Of a stretch of 64,000 nt of DNA, positions 17,844 to 26,470 are shown piece by piece; position 1 is the stretch's first letter, and every line of letters begins with the position of its first letter. This DNA is from Paraburkholderia solitsugae (lineage in GTDB: Bacteria > Pseudomonadota > Gammaproteobacteria > Burkholderiales > Burkholderiaceae), in the NCBI RefSeq assembly GCF_013177695.1, contig NZ_WOEY01000079.1, forward strand, positions 57,994-121,993. The letters run 5' to 3'. The translations under genes and the position numbers were made by a program. The notes below the pieces were generated by a model. That model was not told the DNA's origin and made no database searches. It worked only from the letters and a program-made list of their open reading frames with translations.

Positions 17844-19640
17844 ATGGCCCTTCGCTTCTATCTCTCGTTGCGCCGATCATTGATGGCAGGGTCCGTGGCG
17901 GCCGCTCTGGTGGCGATGGCGCTGGTTCTCGCCGTTCTCGCCACGTTCAGTCAGATGTGCGCGGCGGCCGAACTGGACGACGCATCCGCTGCCACCGCCA
18001 GCCCTGAAACAGCCACGTCGCCGGCCAGCTCGGTGGACGTGCCCGGCGTGCCCAACGCTCAGGCAGAGACTTTGGGGCAAACCGTCGATGCGAACGGTCA
18101 GCCAGTCAAGGCGCCACGCGCCAATCCGTCGCGTACCGGCCGTCCGCCACGGGTGGCCGCGGCCGCCCAGAACGAGTCGCAAGACAACCCGCAGCACGGC
18201 GCCAAGCCCGAGACCCCGGCGATCCCCGTGCCGCCGGAAAGCGCCGCCGTGACACAGCATTCGATCCGGCTCGACGGCCGCAAGATCGACTACACGGCGA
18301 CCGCCGGCAACCTGCTGCTGCGCGACAAAACCGGGCAGGCCAATGCGAGCGTTTTCTATGTCGCCTACACGGTCGCCACCAAAGCGCCCTCGACGCGCCC
18401 CGTCACGTTCCTCTTCAACGGCGGACCGGGGGCGGGCAGTGTGTTCCTGATGATCGGCTCGTTCGGGCCGAAGCGGGTGCGCACGGCGAGTCCCGCGATC
18501 ACACCGCCCGCGCCGTATGTGCTGGACGACAACCCCGATAGCCTGCTCGATACCACCGATCTGGTCTTTATCGATGCCGTGGGCGCGGGCTTGTCGAGGG
18601 CCGTTGGGCATGGCACCGGGAAGGACTTCTGGGGTGTCGATCAAGACCTCGGCGCGTTTTCGCAATTCATCGAACGCTATCTGACGGTGAACCAGCGCTG
18701 GAATTCGCCGAAGTACCTGCTCGGCGAATCGTACGGCACCGCGCGCGCCGCGATGCTCGCGTATCAGTTGGGGCAGGACAATATCGCGCTCAACGGCGTG
18801 ATCCTGATGTCGTCGGTGCTCGATTCCGCGGCGTTTTCACCCGGCTCCGATTTCCAGAGCGAGAGCTACTTGCCGAGCTTCGCGGCGATCGCGTGGTACC
18901 ACGACAAGATCGTGCCGAAGCCGGCCAGTCTGTCGGCCTTTCTCGAAGAGGCCCGCGCCTTTGCACGCGGGCCTTATGCGCAAGCGCTCGCCGAGGGCGA
19001 CGCGTTGCCCGACGCACAGCGCGACGAGATTGCCGTACGTGTCGCGCAGTTCACCGGGCTCGACGTCGACTACGTGAAGCGAAGCCGCCTGCGTCTCTAT
19101 CCATCGCGCTTTCGCAATCAATTGCTGCGCGATCAATCGCGCAGCGTCGGCCGTTACGACGCCCGTTTCGAAGGACTCGAATATGACGGCGCGTCCGAGC
19201 GTCCCGATTTCGACGCCTCGGTGAGCAGCGTGTCGAGCGCGTTCGACGCCGCGCTGCATCAGCATTTTGCGCAAGACCTGCATTTCACGCCTGCTGACAG
19301 CTATCGCGTCTTCAACGACGATGCGTTGAAGCAGTGGGACTGGAAACATCGTGCGTGGTGGGGCGAGCGCTTGAACGAGCCGTATGCGGCGGGCGATCTC
19401 GCCGAAGCGATGCGCCAGAATCCGCAACTGCGCGTGATGTCACTGAACGGTTATTTCGACCTCGCCACGCCGTTCTATGCGACCGAGTACGCGCTCGCGC
19501 ATCTGGGTGTCGATGCGCCACTGCGGGCCAACGTTCGACTTACCTACTACCGGACCGGTCACATGATCTATCTCGACGATGCCGCGTTGCATACGCTCAA
19601 GCGGGATCTGGCGAGCTTCTACGGTGCGGGCGCGGGCTAG
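17844..19640 (+). CDS. Secreted S10-family serine carboxypeptidase-like protein
   Basis: From the ATG at 17844 the 598-aa product opens with a long signal peptide (hydrophobic residues 14-40, cut near CAAAEL), which is why I reject the longer frame from 17697. An Ala/Pro-rich disordered stretch (45-135) precedes the peptidase domain: oxyanion NGGPGAGS (192-199), nucleophile S296 in GESYG, Asp in NGYFDLATP and His in TGHMIYL. The full S10 triad is therefore intact, suggesting an active periplasmic or secreted acid carboxypeptidase. Isolated gene; physiological substrate unknown. Confidence 0.9.
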   Translation: MALRFYLSLRRSLMAGSVAAALVAMALVLAVLATFSQMCAAAELDDASAATASPETATSPASSVDVPGVPNAQAETLGQTVDANGQPVKAPRANPSRTGRPPRVAAAAQNESQDNPQHGAKPETPAIPVPPESAAVTQHSIRLDGRKIDYTATAGNLLLRDKTGQANASVFYVAYTVATKAPSTRPVTFLFNGGPGAGSVFLMIGSFGPKRVRTASPAITPPAPYVLDDNPDSLLDTTDLVFIDAVGAGLSRAVGHGTGKDFWGVDQDLGAFSQFIERYLTVNQRWNSPKYLLGESYGTARAAMLAYQLGQDNIALNGVILMSSVLDSAAFSPGSDFQSESYLPSFAAIAWYHDKIVPKPASLSAFLEEARAFARGPYAQALAEGDALPDAQRDEIAVRVAQFTGLDVDYVKRSRLRLYPSRFRNQLLRDQSRSVGRYDARFEGLEYDGASERPDFDASVSSVSSAFDAALHQHFAQDLHFTPADSYRVFNDDALKQWDWKHRAWWGERLNEPYAAGDLAEAMRQNPQLRVMSLNGYFDLATPFYATEYALAHLGVDAPLRANVRLTYYRTGHMIYLDDAALHTLKRDLASFYGAGAG

Positions 19641-19774
19641 CGTTGTAAGCGGTGGCAAGTCGTTGAAAGGTATAATTCGTCCACTTTGGCGCGCGCGTTC
19701 GACGGTGCGTCCACGCCGTTGTCTGCGGCTTCGCCAACCCGGCTTCATCAATCCAGGCTTCACCCGCGCTGCCC

Positions 19775-20521
19775 ATGCCATTTCTCCCGATCCAATCCTT
19801 CACGCGCAAACGACTTTCCGACGTGGTGTCCGACCAGATCAAGCAACTGATCTCGGACGGCTCGCTGATGCCCGGCGACCGGTTGCCGGCCGAACGCGAT
19901 CTGGCCACGCAGCTCGGTGTGTCGCGGCCGTCGTTGCGGGAAGCGCTGATCAGGCTGGAAGCGGACGGTTATATCGAAACCTCGGGGCGGGGCGGTTTCA
20001 CGGTTGTCGACGTCACCGCGCCGATCATCTCCAAGCCGCTCGCCGAACTGCTGCTGCAGAATCCGCGCACCAGTGCCGATATTCTCGAACTACGCCAGGG
20101 TCTCGAATCGATTTCCACGGTGTATGCCGCGGAGCGAGCGACGGCAGCGGATCTGCGGAAGATCACTGAAGCGTTTGAAGCATTGAAGGCCGGCTCCCAG
20201 TCGCAAGACCGCGTGAATCTCGCGGAACTGGACGCTGCGTTTCACCTCGCCATTGCCGACTCCACGCATAACATCGCGCTCGCTCATGTGATGCACGGTA
20301 TCCATACGCTGATCCGCGAAGGCATGCGCCAGTACCATCGCCTGATCGACTACGACGACGCGATGGAAAAACAGTTGATGAGCCAGCATCAGGCCATCTA
20401 TGACGCGATCATCGCGCGTGACGCACAAAAGGCGCGCAAGGCCGCCGAGCGTCATCTGACCTATGTGCGCGAAATGTACAAGGAAGACGCGGCGAAACCT
20501 TCGCCGAGCGTGATTTCCTGA
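19775..20521 (+). CDS. FadR/GntR-family regulator, probable LldR-type lactate regulator
   Basis: A 248-aa protein with an N-terminal winged helix (DVVSDQIKQLISDGSLMPGDRLPAERDLA..., recognition part VSRPSLREAL) and a C-terminal FCD ligand-binding domain with metal-site His residues (about 150-225). FadR-family LldR/PdhR members bind TGGT-N3-ACCA operators; exactly such a site lies 170 bp downstream in the lutABC promoter, which makes this its likely lactate-responsive repressor. A TATAAT at 19671 is a possible -10 for its own promoter. Confidence 0.9.
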   Translation: MPFLPIQSFTRKRLSDVVSDQIKQLISDGSLMPGDRLPAERDLATQLGVSRPSLREALIRLEADGYIETSGRGGFTVVDVTAPIISKPLAELLLQNPRTSADILELRQGLESISTVYAAERATAADLRKITEAFEALKAGSQSQDRVNLAELDAAFHLAIADSTHNIALAHVMHGIHTLIREGMRQYHRLIDYDDAMEKQLMSQHQAIYDAIIARDAQKARKAAERHLTYVREMYKEDAAKPSPSVIS

Positions 20522-20654
20522 GTTTGCCGGGCTTCTGATCTTCCGATTTATCTGACCTTCTGAGCCCTGCTCGCGCTCGCCTCGCGAGCGGCGGATCGCA
20601 CACCTGCGCTGCCGCGTAGCGACCCACGCAGCCCGTTCCACCAGCGATTTCCGG

Positions 20655-20700
20655 TTGACACCGCCCGGCGGCTTCCCTATATAATTTTTGGTCAGACCAA
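20655..20700 (+). promoter_or_regulatory. lutABC promoter and LldR-type operator
   Basis: TTGACA (20655-20660) with TATATA at 17 bp, or TATAAT at 19 bp (20680-20685), is a near-consensus sigma-70 promoter. It is followed at once by the palindrome TTGGTCAGACCAA (20688-20700), which fits the FadR-family TGGT-N3-ACCA operator and would cover the transcription start, as expected for repression. Confidence 0.82.
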
Positions 20701-20845
20701 CATGACCAGTCTGACTGAGTGATCGCAATGAGCGGCCACGCTGACCGGCCAGACGCATGGCGTCGGCGGGAAACGCCTGCGCCGCCGTGATTCCCGCAGT
20801 AGAGTGGGTGAATCACCGGCCGCCGCCTTTCTTTTCAATGAGCCT

Positions 20846-21589
20846 ATGAAAGTCGCCCTGTTTATCCCGTGCTTCATCGACGCGTTCTATCCCGAGGTGG
20901 GGATCGCCACGCTCGAATTGCTCGAACGCTTCGGCATCGAGGTCGACTATCCGCAGGAGCAAACCTGCTGCGGCCAGCCGATGGCCAACAGCGGTGCGCA
21001 TGCCGAGGCAGCCGGTGCCGAGCGCGTGTTTGCGCGCAACTTCGCCGGCTACGACTACATCGTCGGGCCGTCGGCGAGTTGCATCCATCACGTGCGCGAG
21101 CATTTGATCGCGCTCGAGCAGACCGATGAAGTCAGGAAGGTCCGCGCCAGCGCGTACGAACTCGTCGAGTTTCTGCATGACGTGGTTGGCGCGCGCGAAT
21201 TTCCATGGGCCGAATTTCCGCATCGTGTCGGCCTGCACAACAGTTGCAGCGCGTTGCGGCATCTGAAGGAAGCGTCAGTGTCGGAGATTGCCGGCGCGCC
21301 GTTTTCGAAGCCACGCACCTTGCTCGAGGGCGTCAAAGGCATCGAATTCGTCAAACCGTCGCGGCCGGACGAATGCTGCGGTTTTGGCGGCACCTTCTCG
21401 GTGACCGAAGAGCCGGTGTCGGTGCGCATGGGGCAGGACAAGGTCCGCGATCATCTGAACGCGGGCGCGGAGTACATCGTGTCGGGCGATATGTCGTGCC
21501 TGATGCACCAGCAAGGCTGCGCGGAGCGGATGAAAGCCGACGCGCGCTTCATCCATATCGCGCAGGTCCTTAACGGAGCACGCGCATGA
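20846..21589 (+). CDS. lutA: L-lactate utilisation protein LutA (CCG-domain Fe-S protein)
   Basis: A 247-aa protein. I use the ATG at 20846 (MKVALFIPCF), the conserved family N terminus, rather than the longer frame from 20804. It has two cysteine-rich CCG domains (EQTCCGQPM near residue 44; DECCGFGGTFSV near 175), as in heterodisulfide-reductase-like iron-sulfur proteins. LutA, LutB and LutC form a complex that oxidises L-lactate to pyruvate. First gene of a tight operon: its stop overlaps the lutB start by 4 bp. Confidence 0.93.
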   Translation: MKVALFIPCFIDAFYPEVGIATLELLERFGIEVDYPQEQTCCGQPMANSGAHAEAAGAERVFARNFAGYDYIVGPSASCIHHVREHLIALEQTDEVRKVRASAYELVEFLHDVVGAREFPWAEFPHRVGLHNSCSALRHLKEASVSEIAGAPFSKPRTLLEGVKGIEFVKPSRPDECCGFGGTFSVTEEPVSVRMGQDKVRDHLNAGAEYIVSGDMSCLMHQQGCAERMKADARFIHIAQVLNGARA

Positions 21590-22977
21590 GCCGGATCGAT
21601 CACGCGAAAGCCGCAGGCGCTTTCATCAAGAAGACCGAGCACGTTGCGTTTCACGACAAGCGTCTGTGGGATTTGCGCGAAAAGCGCGATGCCCAGGCGC
21701 ACGGCATCCCGGAATGGGAGACGTTGCGCGAACTGGCATCGGGCATCAAGGAACACACGCTGTCGCATCTGTCCGACTACCTCGAACAGTTCGCCGCTGC
21801 GGCTGAAGCCAATGGCGTCCTCGTGCATTGGGCCGCGACGGCTGAAGAGCACAATGCGCTAGTCCACACGATCATGTCCGAGCGCGGCATGACCACACTC
21901 GTCAAAAGCAAGTCGATGCTCACCGACGAATGCAAGATGCGCGAGTATCTCGAACCGCGTGGCATCACGGTGATGGAGACCGATCTCGGCGAGCGCATCC
22001 AGCAACTCGATCATCAGGACCCGAGCCATATGGTGGTGCCCGCGGTCCATAAACTGCGTGGCGACGTGGCCGAACTGTTCGGCCGAACAATCGGCACCGA
22101 TCCGCAAAACAGCGATATTCACTACCTTGCGGAAAGCCAGAGAATGAACACGCGGCCGTACTTCGTGCGCGAGAAAACGGCCGGCATGACAGGCTGTAAT
22201 TTCGCGGTGGCGGAGACCGGCACGGTCGTGGTGTGTACGAACGAAGGCAATGCCGACCTGTCGGCGAATGTGCCGCCGCTGCATATCGCGTCGATCGGTA
22301 TCGAGAAGCTGATTCCGAAGGTGTCGGACCTCGGCGTGTTCATCCGCATGTTGTCACGCAGTGCGCTCGGTTCACCGATTACGCAGTACACCTCGCATTT
22401 TCGCGCGCCGCGTCCGGGCACCGAGATGCATTTCATCCTAGTCGATCATGGCCGCTCGGAGCGGCTCGCGATGGAGGACTTCTGGTATTCGCTCAAATGC
22501 ATCCGCTGCGGCGCGTGTATGAACACGTGCCCGGTGTACCGGCGCAGTGGCGGCTTGTCGTATGGCGGCACGTATTCAGGGCCGATCGGCGCGATCATCA
22601 ATCCGACCTTCGATCTGAAGCGTTATAGCGCGTTGCCGTTCGCGTCGACGCTCAACGGCAGCTGCACGAATGTGTGTCCGGTGAAGATCAATATTCACGA
22701 GCAGATCTACAAATGGCGCACGGTGATCGCCGAACGTCATGAGGTGCCGTTCGTGAAGCAGGAAGTGCTGAAGATGGCAGGGCGCTTGCTCGCGAGTCCG
22801 ACGCTGTATCGGGCGACGGTGTCGTCGATGGGCGGCGCGCTGCGGCGGCTGCCGAATTTCGTGCTGTACAACCCGCTCAATATCTGGGGCCGGCAGCGTG
22901 AGTTGCCGGAGGCGCCGAAGCTGACCTTCCACGCCTGGTACAAGAAGAATCGTGGAGATGTCAATGGCAACCCGTGA
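21586..22977 (+). CDS. lutB: L-lactate utilisation iron-sulfur protein LutB
   Basis: A 463-aa LUD-domain protein with a ferredoxin-like region: CIRCGACMNTCPVYRR (residues ~305-320, C-x2-C-x2-C-x3-CP) and a second cluster site CTNVCPVKI near 362. This is normal for LutB/YkgF. ATGA overlap with lutA indicates translational coupling; lutC starts inside its last codons. Electron-transfer subunit of the lactate-oxidising complex. Confidence 0.94.
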   Translation: MSRIDHAKAAGAFIKKTEHVAFHDKRLWDLREKRDAQAHGIPEWETLRELASGIKEHTLSHLSDYLEQFAAAAEANGVLVHWAATAEEHNALVHTIMSERGMTTLVKSKSMLTDECKMREYLEPRGITVMETDLGERIQQLDHQDPSHMVVPAVHKLRGDVAELFGRTIGTDPQNSDIHYLAESQRMNTRPYFVREKTAGMTGCNFAVAETGTVVVCTNEGNADLSANVPPLHIASIGIEKLIPKVSDLGVFIRMLSRSALGSPITQYTSHFRAPRPGTEMHFILVDHGRSERLAMEDFWYSLKCIRCGACMNTCPVYRRSGGLSYGGTYSGPIGAIINPTFDLKRYSALPFASTLNGSCTNVCPVKINIHEQIYKWRTVIAERHEVPFVKQEVLKMAGRLLASPTLYRATVSSMGGALRRLPNFVLYNPLNIWGRQRELPEAPKLTFHAWYKKNRGDVNGNP

Positions 22978-23551
22978 AGCGTTTCTGGCGAAGGTGCGTG
23001 AGGCGCAGCCGCCAGCGCGGCCACGGCCTGATGTGCAGTTGTTCACTTCGGTGGGCGGGGATTTGCGAGCGCGCTTCACGACGGCATTGCAGGCGATGGG
23101 CGGCACCTGTGTCGAAGCATCGGCTGCGGGTGACGTGCTTGCGCTGGTCCGTGAGCGGTTCGGCGATGCGGCGTCGGTGGCGTCGGCGACGCCCGAAATG
23201 CCAGGCACCCGTGTGATCACGGCCGAAACCGAACCGGCTTCGTTGCAGGATATCGATGTGGGTGTGGTGCGGGCGCGCTTCGGCGTCGCTGAAACGGGCT
23301 CGGTGTGGTTCAGCGAGCGCGAGTATGTCGTCAACGCGCTGGGGTACATCGTGCAGCATCTGGTGGTGCTGCTCGATCCGGCGCAATTGCTCGACGGCTT
23401 GCAGGACGTGTACCGCCGTGACGACTTCCGCGATGCGCGCTATGCGGCGCTGGTCACCGGCCCGTCGGCCACGGCGGATATCGAAGGCGTGCTGATTCGC
23501 GGCGCGCAGGGGGTGCGGTCGTTGACGGTGGTGTGGGTGGCCGAACCGTAA
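22964..23551 (+). CDS. lutC: L-lactate utilisation protein LutC (LUD domain)
   Basis: The ATG at 22964 has GGAG 6 nt upstream, preferable to the GTG at 22952. The 195-aa product is a single LUD domain (ARFGVAETGSVWFS, NALGYIVQHLVVLL, VTGPSATADIEGVLIRGAQG). Third gene of lutABC, overlapping the lutB stop by 14 bp. No lactate permease gene follows; the next gene is a convergent LysR. Confidence 0.92.
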   Translation: MATREAFLAKVREAQPPARPRPDVQLFTSVGGDLRARFTTALQAMGGTCVEASAAGDVLALVRERFGDAASVASATPEMPGTRVITAETEPASLQDIDVGVVRARFGVAETGSVWFSEREYVVNALGYIVQHLVVLLDPAQLLDGLQDVYRRDDFRDARYAALVTGPSATADIEGVLIRGAQGVRSLTVVWVAEP

Positions 23552-23603
23552 GAAATCTAGTGGTCACCTTGGATCGAGGGAGCAATGCCTGTTCTCTTGT
23601 GCA

Positions 23604-24503
23604 TCAACGAGCGCTTTGCGATGAGTGGGTGATCAGGTCGTCCACTCTTGAAAGGAACAGCTTCAAGACGGGCGACATATTCGCGTTGCTGTAGCCGATA
23701 GCCAGATCAACTTCCGGCACATTGCCAGCCAGGGGGCGGCTAACCACCGACCACGGCATCAAGTTCTCGAGGTACGAAGGAATGAGCGTCAGACTTCGGG
23801 TCGATGCCACCAACGACATGACCATCGCAGGGTTATCGACGTTTTGGGTCGGCACGATTTCGATGCCGGAACGCTTCAGGTAGCCGTCGATCACCGCACG
23901 CACCACCTTCGCCTTGCTCGCCATGGCGATAAAAGGGTAATCGGCAAGGTCATGGGGAGAGACTACGTCGCGTGATGTCAACTCGTGGTCGCTGGGCATC
24001 AGCACCACCAGTGGCTCCTGACTTACGACTTGATAGGCGAGATCGAAGTCTGGCTCAGCGCGCATGAACGCCAGATCCAGCTTGCCTCGTTCAACGCCTT
24101 CGGCAAGGTCTGGCGAATATCCACTGGACACCGTGACATCCACGTTGGGCAATTCATCTCGAAGGATGTGCATGGCTCTGGGTAGCCAGGTCATCTCCTG
24201 CCCGGTGAGAAATCCGAGCGCAAATCGCTGCTTGGATGGCTGTGCTGCCTGCCTGGCCGCTTCAATGGCGGCATCCACCTGATTCAGCGCCAGCCGCGCG
24301 TGATCGATGAAGGCCTTTCCAGCGGCAGTCAGTTCCACGCCGCGCGTACTGCGGCTTAGCAATTCGATCCCGACCTGGCCTTCCAGATCCCGAATTTGCC
24401 GGCTCAGCGACGGCTGCGACGTGTGCAAACGGTGTTTGGCTGCGACCGTCAGGCTTCCTGTCTCGGCGACGGCGATGAAGTATCGAAGGTGCCGCAATTC
24501 CAT
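23604..24503 (-). CDS. LysR-family transcriptional regulator
   Basis: A 299-aa LysR protein starting at 24503 (GGAGGG upstream; MELRHLRYF). N-terminal winged HTH (GSLTVAAKHRLHTSQPSLSRQI, residues ~18-40) and a C-terminal substrate-binding domain. It is divergent from the GST gene 150 bp away, so it probably controls the GST-SDR pair in response to an aromatic or electrophilic compound; that target is inferred from arrangement only. Confidence 0.92.
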   Translation of the reverse strand: MELRHLRYFIAVAETGSLTVAAKHRLHTSQPSLSRQIRDLEGQVGIELLSRSTRGVELTAAGKAFIDHARLALNQVDAAIEAARQAAQPSKQRFALGFLTGQEMTWLPRAMHILRDELPNVDVTVSSGYSPDLAEGVERGKLDLAFMRAEPDFDLAYQVVSQEPLVVLMPSDHELTSRDVVSPHDLADYPFIAMASKAKVVRAVIDGYLKRSGIEIVPTQNVDNPAMVMSLVASTRSLTLIPSYLENLMPWSVVSRPLAGNVPEVDLAIGYSNANMSPVLKLFLSRVDDLITHSSQSAR

Positions 24504-24653
24504 GATCCCTCCACGATATCGCTTTTGCCTGGCCATGCCCTCCAAGCATGCCCCACAGCTTATTAAGTCTTTCCATATTCTGCAATAAACCCCTAATTTC
24601 CCCCTCAAGGCATTGCATCTCCACTTCAATAACGTAATGACAGGGATCAGCCC

Positions 24654-25301
24654 ATGTCCTCAGAACTGAAACTCTATCAATCGAACGCCTCCCCGAACTC
24701 TCGTCGTGTGCGAATCTATCTCGCGGAGAGAGGAGTATCAGTGGAGACCGTGCCTGTTGACCTTGGCGCGAAGGAGCAATTCTCCGAAGCCTACGGCGCG
24801 ATCAACCCGCGTCGTGAAGTGCCTACGCTGGTTCTGAGCGATGGGACGTCCATCGGTGAAGTGCCGGCAATCTGGCGCTACCTCGAGGAAGCGTATCCGA
24901 AGAATCTGCCCCTGCTGGGCACGACACCCAAAGCGAAGGCGCTGGTCAGTATGTGGGAGCGGCGCGCTGAACTGAACGGATTTGCGGCGGTCATGGAGGG
25001 GGTGCGAAACGCCGTTGCCGGTCTGAAAGGCCGTGCCTTGTCGGGGCCGCATGCCTACGAACAGATCCCCGAGATCGTCGAGCGCAGCAAGCTGCGTGTG
25101 GCCAACTTCTTTGCCGACTTCAATGAGCGCCTTCGGGCCGTTCCGTTCGTGGCGGGTGACGAATTTTCTGCAGCCGATATTACGACGCTGGTAACGATCG
25201 ACTTTGCGGCGACCGGCATGAAAGTGACGGTGCCCTCCGAACACACGGCATTGCAGGCATGGTACGAGAAGGTATCGAACCGTCCTGCCTCGAAGGCCTA
25301 A
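24654..25301 (+). CDS. Glutathione S-transferase-family protein
   Basis: A 215-aa protein with AGGGAT upstream. Thioredoxin-like N-terminal domain (LYQSNASPNSRRVRIYLAERG; cis-Pro in REVPTL) and an all-helical C-terminal domain (FSAADITTLV). The usual glutathione-contacting Glu-Ser of the GST motif reads GEVPAIWRYLE here, so the Ser is replaced. Likely cytosolic detoxification enzyme, expressed with the SDR gene 106 bp downstream. Confidence 0.9.
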   Translation: MSSELKLYQSNASPNSRRVRIYLAERGVSVETVPVDLGAKEQFSEAYGAINPRREVPTLVLSDGTSIGEVPAIWRYLEEAYPKNLPLLGTTPKAKALVSMWERRAELNGFAAVMEGVRNAVAGLKGRALSGPHAYEQIPEIVERSKLRVANFFADFNERLRAVPFVAGDEFSAADITTLVTIDFAATGMKVTVPSEHTALQAWYEKVSNRPASKA

Positions 25302-25407
25302 CGAGGCAGGCGTTCATCCACCAGCCAGACCCGTTATACGGCGCAAGCAATTTTTCTGAGTAGTGGTTTGCGCCGCCATTCACTCTGCTGATTCACTGGA
25401 TTACATC

Positions 25408-26157
25408 ATGAGTCAACCTGTTGTACTTATCACTGGCGCGCTGACGGGTATTGGTCGTGCGACTGCTGTAGCGTTTGCGCGCGAAGGTGCGCAGATTGTG
25501 GTTTCGGGTCGCCGTGCGGACGCGGGTGAGGATCTCGCCCGCGAACTGCGCCAGCACGGCGGTACCGAGGCCGAGTTCGTGAAGACGGACGTACGGTACG
25601 AGAATGAAGTCAGTGCCTTGATCGACTACACGGTTCAGCGCTTTGGCCGAATCGATGTTGCCGTGAACAACGCAGGGACCGAGGGTGTGCCGGGTCCCGT
25701 GGTCGAGCAGACTCTCGAGACGTACGCAACTGCATTCGACACCAATGTCCTTGGCACACTCCTGTGCCTTAAACACGAGATGCGCGTGATGCTGGCGCAG
25801 CAGAGCGGCAGCATCATCAACATCTCGTCGACCATGGGCAGCCGTGGTGCGGCGGGTGCTTCGATGTATGTCGCGAGCAAGCATGCCGTCGAGGGGCTGA
25901 CAAAAGCGGCTGCGCTGGAAGGCGCACCTGCCGGCGTGCGTGTGAACGCTGTTGCGCCGGGTCCGGTAGAAACGGGCATGCTCGACCGTTTTAGTGGAAG
26001 CGCCGAGCGCAAGCAGGCCGTGCAAGCCGGTGTCCCGGCAAAGCGTTTCGGCACACCGGATGAAATCGCCGATGCTATTTTGTTCCTTGCGTCGCCCAAG
26101 TCGACGTTCGTGGTGGGGCAGATTATTGGCGTGAACGGCGGTAAGACTGCGCTTTGA
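25408..26157 (+). CDS. Short-chain dehydrogenase/reductase (classical SDR)
   Basis: From ATG 25408 a 249-aa classical SDR: cofactor motif TGALTGIG (residues 9-16), NNAG (87-90), catalytic S141, Y154 and K158 (YVASK), and the C-terminal GQIIGVNGG. All catalytic residues are intact; the Arg pair after strand 2 (SGRR) suggests NADP(H). It follows the GST gene and is probably part of the same LysR-controlled unit. The substrate is not predictable. Confidence 0.92.
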   Translation: MSQPVVLITGALTGIGRATAVAFAREGAQIVVSGRRADAGEDLARELRQHGGTEAEFVKTDVRYENEVSALIDYTVQRFGRIDVAVNNAGTEGVPGPVVEQTLETYATAFDTNVLGTLLCLKHEMRVMLAQQSGSIINISSTMGSRGAAGASMYVASKHAVEGLTKAAALEGAPAGVRVNAVAPGPVETGMLDRFSGSAERKQAVQAGVPAKRFGTPDEIADAILFLASPKSTFVVGQIIGVNGGKTAL

Positions 26158-26384
26158 TTCTGATTAAGGACTGCGTCGAATTCGATCGCGGAGAGTTTCA
26201 CCACCACACGGCGTTTGTCGGAAATCCGAAGCAATCCCTGGCGACCGCGGAAACTGAAGAGCAGACGAAACGCGATTATGACCAGGTGCTGCTACCGCTT
26301 GTCTACGGGGCGACGAGGCTGACCTTCAGGGAGGTCTTCGCGGTATTCAAGTCGATGGCGTTGAAGCTTCTGGCGACACTTTGA
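26154..26384 (+). CDS. Small unrecognised ORF, doubtful
   Basis: A 76-codon frame starting at TTG that overlaps the SDR stop by 4 bp. I recognise no family. Codon use is less GC3-biased than its neighbours, and the next open sequence is the former promoter of the FAN1 operon. It could be a short coupled gene or a gene remnant. Kept only because it is the one frame in the 26158-26470 gap. Confidence 0.25.
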   Translation: MILIKDCVEFDRGEFHHHTAFVGNPKQSLATAETEEQTKRDYDQVLLPLVYGATRLTFREVFAVFKSMALKLLATL

Positions 26385-26457
26385 CAACCGCCGGGCCTCG
26401 CGCCACTTTCGGCAAAGCGGTTGTCAGCCGTCCCTCCCACGGATTTTGATATCATCA

Positions 26458-26470
26458 CTGTATAAACATA
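26458..26470 (+). promoter_or_regulatory. Left part of a LexA box split by the IS element
   Basis: CTGTATAAACATA directly precedes the IS. Joined to the right flank (CAG after the duplicated TATAAACATA), it restores CTGT-ATAAACAT-ACAG, a perfect CTGT-N8-ACAG SOS box. Confidence 0.75.
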
